Positions 1 through 7,150 of a stretch of 10,372 nt of DNA are shown here, in pieces. Below the pieces are notes generated by a model. That model was given only the letters and a program-made list of their open reading frames with translations, did not search any database and was not told where the DNA came from. Origin of the DNA: a bacterium (GTDB taxonomy: Bacteria; Lindowbacteria; 2-12-FULL-62-27); the NCBI GenBank assembly GCA_016202645.1, contig JACQOF010000062.1, forward strand, positions 1 through 10,372, in the 5' to 3' direction. Position 1 is the first letter of the stretch; every line of letters starts with the position of its first letter. Made by a program: the position numbers and the translations under genes.

Positions 1-563
1 GCCCAGCTCTTGCCGTATAAATCCTCCACGGATATTTCCTCTTCTTCCGGCATCGCCACCGGTACGGGTTCTCGGGAAGGGTTTGGCGCGGGCGGCTGTT
101 TCGTCTCGGAGGCCGCGGGAGGTGGGGGCGGCGTCGATTTCAAAACACCTTTGCCCGGACGCAGTCCATCTGCCTTGACCCAGGCCGTCACCTTTGCCCG
201 GACGAAATCGCCGTCCCGACCGGCCATTTCCGGCGCGGCCGATCTGAAGATCCGTCCGGCATCCGGGCGATCGGGCAGGTCGGCCTTCATGCCCATCGCG
301 GCGCCGATCATCAGCCGGCCGCCGGATTCCGGAATCAATTTGAAGGCGGATGCGTGGATCCACGCGTGAAACTCGACTTCCGCCCAGCCGTCCCGGCCGG
401 ATCGCCGCTCCACAGTCGCGCCATCGAGAATCGTGCCGACTCCGGCGCCGCCCGGCGCGTCGTGAAGGGTCTGCGCGCCGACGGAGTGCATGACATCCGC
501 GCCTGCCGCCGTCGCAAAAAAACCCCAAGCCAGACCGATCCATCCCGCGAGAAGTATTTTCAT
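1..563 (-). CDS. Secreted protein with two SH3-like repeats (5' part, truncated by window edge)
   Basis: The frame from an ATG at 563-561 is open to the left edge: 187 codons and no stop, so the C-terminus is missing. Residues 1-22 look like a Sec signal peptide: Lys2, a hydrophobic core LLAGWIGLAWGFFATA, and an AGA-D cleavage site near residue 22. Two similar segments follow at about 24-75 and 84-135. Each ends in a W/F...AxVxxxAWI/VxA pattern (AEVEFHAWIHASAF and RAKVTAWVKADGL) typical of bacterial SH3 (SH3b) folds, which often bind peptidoglycan or other envelope partners. A proline-rich linker (about 145-170) and an acidic stretch (EEEE) come next, then the start of possibly another domain. 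The gene is divergent from ettA. The ribosome-binding site is weak, but the signal peptide supports this start. The exact function is unknown; a periplasmic or surface location is inferred. Confidence 0.72.
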   Translation of the reverse strand, partial: MKILLAGWIGLAWGFFATAAGADVMHSVGAQTLHDAPGGAGVGTILDGATVERRSGRDGWAEVEFHAWIHASAFKLIPESGGRLMIGAAMGMKADLPDRPDAGRIFRSAAPEMAGRDGDFVRAKVTAWVKADGLRPGKGVLKSTPPPPPAASETKQPPAPNPSREPVPVAMPEEEEISVEDLYGKSW

Positions 564-653
564 CGCAGGCGCGAGCCTACCATAAATGCGTGGAGACTTG
601 AAACTGGGCGAATTGGAAGACATCTTTCAGGGAGAACAAACCGGGAGGTTTCG
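564..653. promoter_or_regulatory. Divergent intergenic region upstream of ettA and the SH3-repeat gene
   Basis: These 90 bases lie between two divergent starts and must hold the promoters of both genes or part of them. On the plus strand, TTGAAA at 598-603 resembles a -35 box. With a 17-base spacer the -10 position is CATCTT (621-626), a poor match. The ettA ribosome-binding site GGGAGGT lies at 643-649, directly before its ATG. No convincing minus-strand promoter was seen. Confidence 0.35.
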
Positions 654-2333
654 ATGAGCGATCAGATCATTTATACGATGAGCCGGGTCGGCAAGATTTA
701 TCCGCCGAAACGGCAGGTCCTAAAAGACATTTCGCTGTCCTATTTCTACGGCGCCAAAATCGGCGTGCTCGGGCTGAACGGGTCCGGCAAAAGCACACTG
801 CTTCGGATCATGGCCGGCGTTGAAAAGGAATTCGAGGGCGAGGTCGGCGTCGTCAAGGGGTACACCATCGGGTATCTGGAACAGGAACCGAACTTGGACA
901 ACACCCAGACCGTTCGGGAAGCGGTCCGGGAGGGGGTCCGGCCGATCGTTGACCTAGTGGAATTGTACGAAAAGATATCGAACCGTCTCGGCGAGGAACT
1001 CACGCCGGACGAGATGGACAAGCTGATCGCGGAGCAGAGCGAGCTTCAGGAAAAAATCGAGCGTCTCGACGCCTGGGACATTGACAGCCGGCTCGATCAG
1101 GCGATGGAGGCGCTCCGGTGCCCCCCGCCCGAGACCTCGGTGAAAGTCATTTCCGGAGGCGAGCGCCGCCGCGTCGCGCTGTGCAGACTGCTCCTGTCCA
1201 AACCGGACATTCTGCTTCTGGACGAGCCGACCAATCATCTGGATGCTGAAACAGTCCAGTGGCTGGAACGCCACCTTCAGGAATATGCCGGCACAGTCAT
1301 CGCCGTCACGCACGACCGGTACTTCCTCGACAACGTCGCCGGCTGGATCCTAGAACTTGACCGCGGCGAGGGCATTCCATGGAAGGGCAACTACACGTCA
1401 TGGCTCGAGCAAAAGCGGGAGAGACTGCGGACGGAGGAGAAGGCGGAGAGCAAGCGCCAGAAGGTTCTGTTTCACGAACTGGAATGGATTCGCACGTCAC
1501 CCTCGGCGCGACGGACCAAGAGCAAGGCCCGGATCAGCGCTTACCAGGATTTGTACGAGAAAACGCCCAGGGAAAAAATCCAGGAACTCGAAATTTTCAT
1601 CCCGCCCGGCCCGCGTCTCGGAGATGTCGTGATCGAATTCGACGGCGTCACCAAGTCCTTCGGCGATAATCTTCTCTACGAGAAACTGAACCTCCAGGTT
1701 CCCCGCGGCGGGGTCGTCGGCATTATCGGGCCGAACGGCGCCGGAAAGACGACGATTTTCAGGATGATCATCGGCCAGGAATCGCCGGATGAAGGAAAGG
1801 TCCGGGTCGGAGAGACGGTCAAACTTGGGTATGTCGACCAGAACCGGGAAGCCCTGGCCGGGGACAAGTCCGTGTGGGAAGCGATTTCCGGAGGCCTCGA
1901 AACGATCGATTGGGGGACCGTCAAGATGAATTCGAGGGCCTACGTGGCGCATTTCAATTTTCAGGGGCCTGACCAGCAAAAATCCGTCGGCGCCCTGTCT
2001 GGCGGCGAGCGCAACCGCGCGCTCCTGGCCAAAACTCTCACGACCTGCTCCAACGTCCTGCTCCTCGACGAACCGACGAACGACCTGGACGTCAACGCGG
2101 TGAGGGCGCTCGAGGAGGCGCTGGAGGCGTTTGCCGGTTCAGCTCTGATTGTGAGCCACGACCGCTGGTTTCTCGACCGCGTGGCGACGCACATCCTCGC
2201 CTTCGAGGGAGACAGCCGGTACGTCTGGTTTGACGGGAATTATTCGGACTACGAAACGGAGCGAAAAAAACGCCTGGGGGTCGACGCGGACCAGCCGCGC
2301 CGGATGCGGTACCGGAAGTTGACCCGGAAATAA
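654..2333 (+). CDS. ettA: Energy-dependent translational throttle protein EttA (ABC-F ATPase)
   Basis: The product is a soluble ABC-F protein that binds the ribosomal E site and gates entry into elongation according to ATP/ADP state. It has 559 residues, close to the roughly 555 of E. coli EttA, and matches that protein along its length (for example PPKR near 17-20 and GAKIGVLGLNG). The first ABC domain has Walker A GLNGSGKST at 40-48, signature SGGER at 167-171 and Walker B ending in catalytic Glu191. The second has GPNGAGKTT at 359-367, SGGER at 449-453 and Glu473. An EttA-type arm insertion lies at about 95-145, and the charged interdomain linker at about 250-315 ends in FIPPGPRLGD. All catalytic residues are present. 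The frame is open for 100 codons upstream, but GGGAGGT at 643-649 and family homology fix the start at 654. The gene stands alone on the plus strand, and no hairpin terminator was seen after its TAA. Confidence 0.96.
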   Translation: MSDQIIYTMSRVGKIYPPKRQVLKDISLSYFYGAKIGVLGLNGSGKSTLLRIMAGVEKEFEGEVGVVKGYTIGYLEQEPNLDNTQTVREAVREGVRPIVDLVELYEKISNRLGEELTPDEMDKLIAEQSELQEKIERLDAWDIDSRLDQAMEALRCPPPETSVKVISGGERRRVALCRLLLSKPDILLLDEPTNHLDAETVQWLERHLQEYAGTVIAVTHDRYFLDNVAGWILELDRGEGIPWKGNYTSWLEQKRERLRTEEKAESKRQKVLFHELEWIRTSPSARRTKSKARISAYQDLYEKTPREKIQELEIFIPPGPRLGDVVIEFDGVTKSFGDNLLYEKLNLQVPRGGVVGIIGPNGAGKTTIFRMIIGQESPDEGKVRVGETVKLGYVDQNREALAGDKSVWEAISGGLETIDWGTVKMNSRAYVAHFNFQGPDQQKSVGALSGGERNRALLAKTLTTCSNVLLLDEPTNDLDVNAVRALEEALEAFAGSALIVSHDRWFLDRVATHILAFEGDSRYVWFDGNYSDYETERKKRLGVDADQPRRMRYRKLTRK

Positions 2334-2367
2334 CGCCGGCGGATTCTCTGTCGGCCCGTCAGGCCCT

Positions 2368-3048
2368 TCAGGCGGCGCCGGCAAATCCGGAAAGATACGG
2401 CAGCTTGGCCGCCGTTTTTCGGACCTTGTCGAGATTGGCCAGCATGAGGCGGGTCGAGTCCCAGGTGCCTTCGGTCAGGGCTTTCCAGACCGTGTCGGGG
2501 ACCTGCAGGGCAAGGGTTCTGCCGTCACAGGTCAGGGTTTTTTCCGCGAGGGACACCCGGATCCGGAGTTTCGGATTCTGTTTAACGGCGCTCATCAGCG
2601 TCCCGATCTCCTCCGCGCTGAGAACGACGGTGGGAATGCCGAGCACGGTGCAGTTTCCGGCGAAAATCTCCGCGAAGGATTCTCCGACGATGGCGCGGAT
2701 GCCAGACCTCAAAATCGCCTGCGGGGCGTGTTCCCGGGAGGACCCACAGCCGAAATTCTTGTTGACGATGAGAATGGATGCGCCGGCGTACCTGGGGTCG
2801 TTGAAGGAATGGGTCTTGGGCGCACCGGATTCCTCGAATCGTTCGTCGTAGAAGGCGTACTCGCCCATGTTGGTGAACGTGATTTCCTTCAAGTACCGCG
2901 CCGGTATGATGCGGTCGGTGTCGATGTCGTTGCCTTCGACCGGGATGGCCGTGCCGGAAATTTCCGAAAGGCGCATGGGATCCGCCGGCGTCAGAGACGC
3001 CGGTCCGCCTGAGGCGGAGGGCCGCGGAGCGGCTGATCCGGCCGTCAT
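2368..3048 (-). CDS. leuD: 3-isopropylmalate dehydratase small subunit LeuD
   Basis: This is the small subunit of isopropylmalate isomerase. With LeuC it converts 2-isopropylmalate to 3-isopropylmalate in leucine synthesis in the cytoplasm. The 226-residue product carries the substrate-loop segment [12 protein letters not shown] (43-54) and the family motif [12 protein letters not shown] (98-109). Its length and motif layout fit the bacterial long type (about 200 residues). The start at 3048 is backed by GGAGG at 3060-3056, 7 bases upstream, and by a 4-base ATGA overlap with the end of leuC, which implies translational coupling. This start adds about 24 Ala/Pro/Ser-rich residues before the usual N-terminus. 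An internal ATG at 2976 (Met25) would give a conventional length but has no visible ribosome-binding site. The gene converges on ettA with 34 bases between stops. Confidence 0.95.
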   Translation of the reverse strand: MTAGSAAPRPSASGGPASLTPADPMRLSEISGTAIPVEGNDIDTDRIIPARYLKEITFTNMGEYAFYDERFEESGAPKTHSFNDPRYAGASILIVNKNFGCGSSREHAPQAILRSGIRAIVGESFAEIFAGNCTVLGIPTVVLSAEEIGTLMSAVKQNPKLRIRVSLAEKTLTCDGRTLALQVPDTVWKALTEGTWDSTRLMLANLDKVRKTAAKLPYLSGFAGAA

Positions 3049-4460
3049 GGCGAAGCCTCCACAAATTCGCGGACGTCCGTCAGTTTCCCGTTCACGGCCG
3101 CGGCCACAACCATGACCGGGCTCATCAAGATCGTCCGGCCGGTCGGGCTGCCCTGGCGGCCGATAAAATTTCGATTGGAGGAAGAAGCGCAGACTTCCCG
3201 GCCTTTGAGCTTGTCCGGGTTCATCGCCAGGCACATCGAACAGCCGGCGGCGCGCCACTCGAATCCCGCCTCGCGGAAAATCCGGTCGAGGCCCTCGGCC
3301 TCCGCCTGGCGCTTGACGCTGTTCGATCCCGGCACGACCAGCGCCCGCACGCCGGGAGCGACTTTTTTTCCCTTGACCGCGGCGGCCGCCGCTCGAAGAT
3401 CCGATATCCGGGAATTTGTGCAGGACCCGATAAACGCGACGTCGATGGGAATGCCTTCCGCCCGCCGCCCGGGTTCCAGGCCCATGTGGCGATAGGCGAG
3501 TTCCGCGCCGGCGCGGTCGTCGGACGAAAGATCCTCCGGGCGAGGCAGATGCTCCTTGATGCCGACGGCCTGGCCGGGCGTGATGCCCCACGTGATCATG
3601 GGCTGGATGGATGCGGCGTCGAGATCGACGACGTCGTCGTAGGCGGCGTTGGAGTCCGAGGCGGTTGACTTCCAGTAAGCGACGGCGCGGTCGAAGGCGC
3701 CATCCTTCGGCGAGAATTCTCGGCCGCGGATATACGCGAACGTCGTTTCGTCGGGATTGACGTACCCGATCCTTGCGCCGCCTTCGATGCTCATGTTGCA
3801 GATCGACATCCGCTCCTCCATGCTCATGCGGTCGATCGCCGATCCGCCGTATTCGTAGGCATGGCCGATCCCGCCTTTCACGCCGAGCTTCCGGATGATG
3901 GCCAGGATGACGTCCTTGGCGGTGATGTGCCGGCCGAGCGCGCCGTTCACGTTGATGCGGCGGACCCTGAGTTCCGACATCGCGAGGCTCTGGGTCGCAA
4001 GGACGTCCTTGATCTGGCTTGTGCCGATGCCCCAGGCCAGGCATCCGAACGCGCCGTGCGTGCTCGTGTGGCTGTCCCCACAGGCGACGGTCATGCCGGG
4101 CTGAGTAAGCCCGGTCTCCGGGCCGATGACGTGGACGATGCCCTGCCGGGCGTCGCCGACGCCGAAGAGGCGGATGCCGAACTCCCGGGCGTTTTTTTCC
4201 AGCGCCGACATCATCGCCTCGGCCTGATCGTCCTCGAAAGGCCGGCCCTGGTTCTTCGTCGGAACGATGTGGTCGACGGTGGCGACAGTCCGCTCGGGAA
4301 ACGCGACCTTGAGGCCCTGTTCCCTCAGCATGTCAAAAGCCTGGGGACTCGTAACTTCGTGAATGAGGTGCAGACCGATCAACACCTGCGTCTGCCCGGT
4401 CGGCAGTCTCCCCACCACATGAGCGTCCCAGACTTTGCGGTAAAGCGTCTTACCCGACAT
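3045..4460 (-). CDS. leuC: 3-isopropylmalate dehydratase large subunit LeuC
   Basis: This is the aconitase-fold catalytic subunit of isopropylmalate isomerase, partner of LeuD in leucine biosynthesis. The 471-residue length fits the bacterial LeuC class (E. coli 466), not the shorter archaeal/homoaconitase-type class of about 420. The three cysteines that hold the [4Fe-4S] cluster are visible: Cys347 in GSCTNSR, and Cys407 and Cys410 in GCSMC. Other family signatures are [13 protein letters not shown] (127-139) and [12 protein letters not shown] (426-437). The start is well fixed by AAGGAGGA at 4475-4468, 8 bases before the ATG. leuA and leuB are not in the window. The gene lies 113 bases downstream of the envelope gene cluster, behind two hairpins, so it probably has its own promoter. 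No leucine-rich leader peptide typical of enteric attenuation was seen. Confidence 0.97.
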   Translation of the reverse strand: MSGKTLYRKVWDAHVVGRLPTGQTQVLIGLHLIHEVTSPQAFDMLREQGLKVAFPERTVATVDHIVPTKNQGRPFEDDQAEAMMSALEKNAREFGIRLFGVGDARQGIVHVIGPETGLTQPGMTVACGDSHTSTHGAFGCLAWGIGTSQIKDVLATQSLAMSELRVRRINVNGALGRHITAKDVILAIIRKLGVKGGIGHAYEYGGSAIDRMSMEERMSICNMSIEGGARIGYVNPDETTFAYIRGREFSPKDGAFDRAVAYWKSTASDSNAAYDDVVDLDAASIQPMITWGITPGQAVGIKEHLPRPEDLSSDDRAGAELAYRHMGLEPGRRAEGIPIDVAFIGSCTNSRISDLRAAAAAVKGKKVAPGVRALVVPGSNSVKRQAEAEGLDRIFREAGFEWRAAGCSMCLAMNPDKLKGREVCASSSNRNFIGRQGSPTGRTILMSPVMVVAAAVNGKLTDVREFVEASP

Positions 4461-4507
4461 TCAACCGTCCTCCTTCAGGATTCTTCATTCAAGGCGGGGC
4501 AGTATCT

Positions 4508-4530
4508 CTTTTTTTACGAAATAAAAAAAG
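4508..4530. terminator. A/T-rich perfect hairpin, possible terminator element
   Basis: The arms CTTTTTTTA (4508-4516) and TAAAAAAAG (4522-4530) are exactly complementary, 9 base pairs around a CGAAA loop. On the minus strand the T7 tract at 4529-4523 lies 11 bases beyond the GC-rich hairpin at 4541-4561. The two could act together to end the envelope transcript, but the spacing is longer than in a classic intrinsic terminator. The stem alone is weak because it is nearly all A-T. Confidence 0.4.
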
Positions 4531-4540
4531 GCCTGTTCCT

Positions 4541-4573
4541 CCTCCCCCCTTGAGGGGGAGGTTGGGAGGGGGG
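4541..4573. repeat. GC-rich hairpin resembling a dispersed intergenic repeat
   Basis: CCTCCCCC (4541-4548) and GGGGGAGG (4554-4561) form a perfect 8-base-pair stem around CTTGA. A G-rich tail, TTGGGAGGGGGG, at 4562-4573 runs up to the stop codon of the gene at 4574. Similar stem-plus-G-tail units are recurrent intergenic repeats in many GC-rich bacterial genomes, so this is probably one copy of a dispersed family. Only this single copy is in the window, so the repeat status is inference. Confidence 0.5.
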
Positions 4574-7150
4574 TCAGCGCCGGTCCGCCCCCAGAAAGAA
4601 CGGGTCGGCCAGATGGAGGCCGATCGTGTGCGCGGCGTCGCCGCGGAGGCGGAGGTCCAGAGGGGAGGCCCGCCAGTGCCTGGGGGTTTCGGTCAGGATG
4701 ATGGCGCGGATTTGCAGCCAGTCCAGGGAACGGATTTCCTGGAGCGCCTCCGACCACCAGGCTGATTGTTTTTCGACGGCGGCACAGGCGACTTCCGTCA
4801 GGCAAATGGGTTTTCCGTAGTCTGAAAAAAGGTCCACGGCTTCTTTCAACTGTTGTGTCGAAAACGGAACTTCCTCGATGCCCTCCTCGGGAATTCCGTA
4901 GAGGCTTAGACCCACCCAGTCGACGGCGTCGGCTCTCGGCCGCTTCGCGGATTTCAGGGCGTCGATGTCGGTCAAAGGGGCGTCTGAAGGCGACCAGACC
5001 CAGGAGACGTTGGTCACGCCGAGGTCCTGGAACGTGCCCACCACGCGGTGGTACACGTCGAGACCGGGATTTGTGCCGGCGGGGAGACGGATCAGAAACG
5101 GCCGGCCGAACCGCCGCGCGGCCGTCGCCCACGACCGGATGTAGGTGTCGGCATGGCCGTCGAGAATGAACGGAAGAGACGTCTGCCGGACGGTTTTCCG
5201 GGGTGAAATGAATGGCTCCCACGAAACGAGCGGCGCGGCGCCTGTGGAGACGATTTCCCGGAGTTCCTCATCGGGGAAACGGGCCCACCCACCATCGGGA
5301 TCCGTCCAGGCGGCGTAGATCTGGACCCACGCCGGTTGTTTGTCCACGCGGCGCATGAACCGCATGACGCTCGAAAAAGACGTGCCTGAAAAAACATCTC
5401 CAGGAAATTCGGGACCGTGCGCGCCGAACCAACAGCCGGTTGGCGGCGGCGGCACCGGGTTGGCTGTTTGCGCGGTCACATCGGCGCCTCTCACGCGGAG
5501 TGGCGGCGTGACCGGCGGTGCTGCCGTGGTGGCCGCGGCAGGTCTTCCCGGAGATTTTTCCTGGTCCCAGCTTTGACGGACTTCGCGATCCGCCGCCGGC
5601 GCCGGCCGCGGCAGGGGCCGCCTGGAGGATGGCCGGTCGGATCCCTTTCGCGCCAAAAGAACTCGAAGGACATCCAACTTGGCGGCATGCCGGCGTCCGT
5701 CCTCATCCACGACAACCCGGCTGAACCAAGAGTAGCGTTTGGACTCCGCGGCCTCTGATACGGCCCGAATCCAGTCCCGTCCGCCGCGCTCGACGGCATG
5801 CGGGGTGACCCAGAAATCTGTCAGGACCACGGGCGCGCCGACCGCCGCCCGCCACGCGTCGATCTCGCCAAAGCGCGCAAAAATTTCGGCGGAGTCGGCC
5901 GAGGTTTTTTGCGTTCCCAGAAAATCGATCGCGATGCCGGCCTCGTCGGCGTTCTCGGCTTCGACCTCCGCCGTCATCCTGTACCGCCGGCTCTCGGCGG
6001 CTTTGGGCAAGCGCCGGAAGTCATGGCCCTGAAACGGCTGGGTGGTGACGTACCGACCGTTGCCGACCACGACCAAAGTTCCATTTTCCCAACCCGATCC
6101 CCGGATCCGCGAGATCTTCGCGTTCCAGGGTTCCGACCACCAGCCGACCGGCGTGTAGTCACTGCCCGCGTCCGGAAACGTGTCGGCAAAAATAATCTGG
6201 TCGCCGGATTTTCCGCCGAAGACGTCGATGTCCTCAACGACGATTTGTTCAAATCTCGCGCGGCCTGATCCCCGCACGAAAAGGCGGGGCAGGAGCCATT
6301 CGGATCCGCGCGGCGCGACCGCCTCGAGTTTCAGGCGCTTTCGGCCGTGGGTTCCGGATGTCACCCGGACGCCGCCGTGTCCCGCGATGCGGACTTCCTC
6401 GATTTTGCGGCCCGGCCATGAGACGCCGACGCCGAGCCGGCGGTCATCCAGGGTCGACCCTTGCCGGGTAAAGCGGACGGGTTCGGCTTCGGTAAATCCG
6501 TAGGCGAGGTTCGGATCATGGATGGGAGCGACCGCCGAACCGAATTCGAAAAGGCCGTCGCCGGACCGAGTCCCCTGGACGAGGATGAGGTGGTTTGGAT
6601 CCTGTTTTCGGATGAGATCGACGGCGTATTGGATGAACGTGGCGTAGGCCGACGCGGAGGGCGGTTCGGGTTCGTGCATCAGGTCATAAGCGGCGATCGT
6701 CGGGTTGTCCCGGAAGGCCTTCGCGATTTCCGACCAGAGACCCGCCAGCCGGTCCAGATTTTTCTGATCGGCCCAGGACGCCGCGTCTTCCTCCGAATCG
6801 TCCGGAACGCCCGGCCAGGAGCGGAAGGAGAGGACGACCCAGAGAGAATGCCGTTCGGCGCGGCCGGCAAACGCGCCGATTTTGCGCAGAGCGTCTGGAT
6901 CCTTTTCGAAAAACCGGGCGTCGAGAAGCAGGCGAACGGCGTTCGCGCCTTCGTCCGAGAGAGTCTTGAGATCGTCCTCCTCAAACAGTTCGAGGACGGC
7001 CCCCCGAAGGATCACCGGCTTGTTCTCCCGGCCGACGATCTGGCCATTCCGGGTTCTCAAAAAATCGTCGGGGTCGGCCGCGGGACTGGCAATCCCCGTC
7101 GCCAATGCGGTGATGACCGTCAGAATGGCGACGGTCCGGCGCGGGATCAT
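4574..7150 (-). CDS. Exported two-barrel glycoside hydrolase-like protein (GH5-like plus GH26-like), probably catalytically inactive
   Basis: This 858-residue protein begins with a Sec signal peptide (about 1-25, no lipobox cysteine). The first domain resembles a GH5 TIM barrel: DGANAVR-type strand (Arg73), LMHEP (Glu160, acid/base position), EPVRFTRQG (223-231) and PVVLTDF (440-446). It is interrupted at about 232-425 by a beta-rich, possibly carbohydrate-binding insertion. A Pro/Ala/Arg-rich linker (about 505-570) leads to a second barrel resembling GH26 mannanases: LVSWEP (641-646), NVSWVWSPSD (714-723), VDWVGLSLYG (743-752), PICLTE (781-786). Several catalytic positions are changed: GH5 His to Arg110, Asn to His159, His/Tyr to Thr220/Ala222, nucleophile Glu to Asp445. 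The HEMNG acid/base segment of GH26 is replaced by RLPAGTNPG. Its ATG directly abuts the stop of the DHH gene, so it is probably co-transcribed. Binding or scaffolding of a cell-surface glycan is inferred; no substrate can be named. Confidence 0.8.
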   Translation of the reverse strand: MIPRRTVAILTVITALATGIASPAADPDDFLRTRNGQIVGRENKPVILRGAVLELFEEDDLKTLSDEGANAVRLLLDARFFEKDPDALRKIGAFAGRAERHSLWVVLSFRSWPGVPDDSEEDAASWADQKNLDRLAGLWSEIAKAFRDNPTIAAYDLMHEPEPPSASAYATFIQYAVDLIRKQDPNHLILVQGTRSGDGLFEFGSAVAPIHDPNLAYGFTEAEPVRFTRQGSTLDDRRLGVGVSWPGRKIEEVRIAGHGGVRVTSGTHGRKRLKLEAVAPRGSEWLLPRLFVRGSGRARFEQIVVEDIDVFGGKSGDQIIFADTFPDAGSDYTPVGWWSEPWNAKISRIRGSGWENGTLVVVGNGRYVTTQPFQGHDFRRLPKAAESRRYRMTAEVEAENADEAGIAIDFLGTQKTSADSAEIFARFGEIDAWRAAVGAPVVLTDFWVTPHAVERGGRDWIRAVSEAAESKRYSWFSRVVVDEDGRRHAAKLDVLRVLLARKGSDRPSSRRPLPRPAPAADREVRQSWDQEKSPGRPAAATTAAPPVTPPLRVRGADVTAQTANPVPPPPTGCWFGAHGPEFPGDVFSGTSFSSVMRFMRRVDKQPAWVQIYAAWTDPDGGWARFPDEELREIVSTGAAPLVSWEPFISPRKTVRQTSLPFILDGHADTYIRSWATAARRFGRPFLIRLPAGTNPGLDVYHRVVGTFQDLGVTNVSWVWSPSDAPLTDIDALKSAKRPRADAVDWVGLSLYGIPEEGIEEVPFSTQQLKEAVDLFSDYGKPICLTEVACAAVEKQSAWWSEALQEIRSLDWLQIRAIILTETPRHWRASPLDLRLRGDAAHTIGLHLADPFFLGADRR

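Larger units (their letters stand above)
4461..4573. other. Intergenic region between the envelope cluster and leuC
   Basis: These 113 bases hold the leuC ribosome-binding site (4468-4475), an A/T-rich perfect hairpin (4508-4530) and a G/C-only-stem hairpin (4541-4561). On the minus strand, a GATACT lies about 40 bases before the leuC ATG and could be a -10 box. No good -35 accompanies it, because the expected position falls in the T-tract. The leuC promoter is therefore likely here but not resolved. Confidence 0.5.

Noticed and set aside
10-369. Plus-strand 119-codon frame at the left edge
   Set aside because: It is antisense to the SH3-repeat gene and has low-complexity Gly/Ser/Arg composition and no ribosome-binding site.
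354-653. 100-codon upstream extension of ettA
   Set aside because: It is antisense to the signal-peptide/SH3 gene, shows no ABC-F homology, and the clear ribosome-binding site at 643-649 marks the start at 654.
2334-2367. Bidirectional terminator between the convergent ettA and leuD
   Set aside because: The 34 bases contain short GC palindromes but no convincing stem followed by a T-tract in either direction.
3049-4044. Upstream in-frame extension of leuD within leuC
   Set aside because: The region encodes LeuC in another frame with its iron-sulfur cysteines. The extension is Arg/Gly-rich nonsense, and LeuD starts at 3048 with its own Shine-Dalgarno.
4461-4573. Leucine attenuator or T-box before leuC
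   Set aside because: No leader peptide with a run of Leu codons and no T-box-type conserved sequence was seen; the hairpins are better explained as repeat or terminator elements.
4485-5222. Minus-strand frame running from inside the GH-like gene into the intergenic region
   Set aside because: It is an arginine/proline-rich shadow of the GH26-like domain and crosses the two hairpins.
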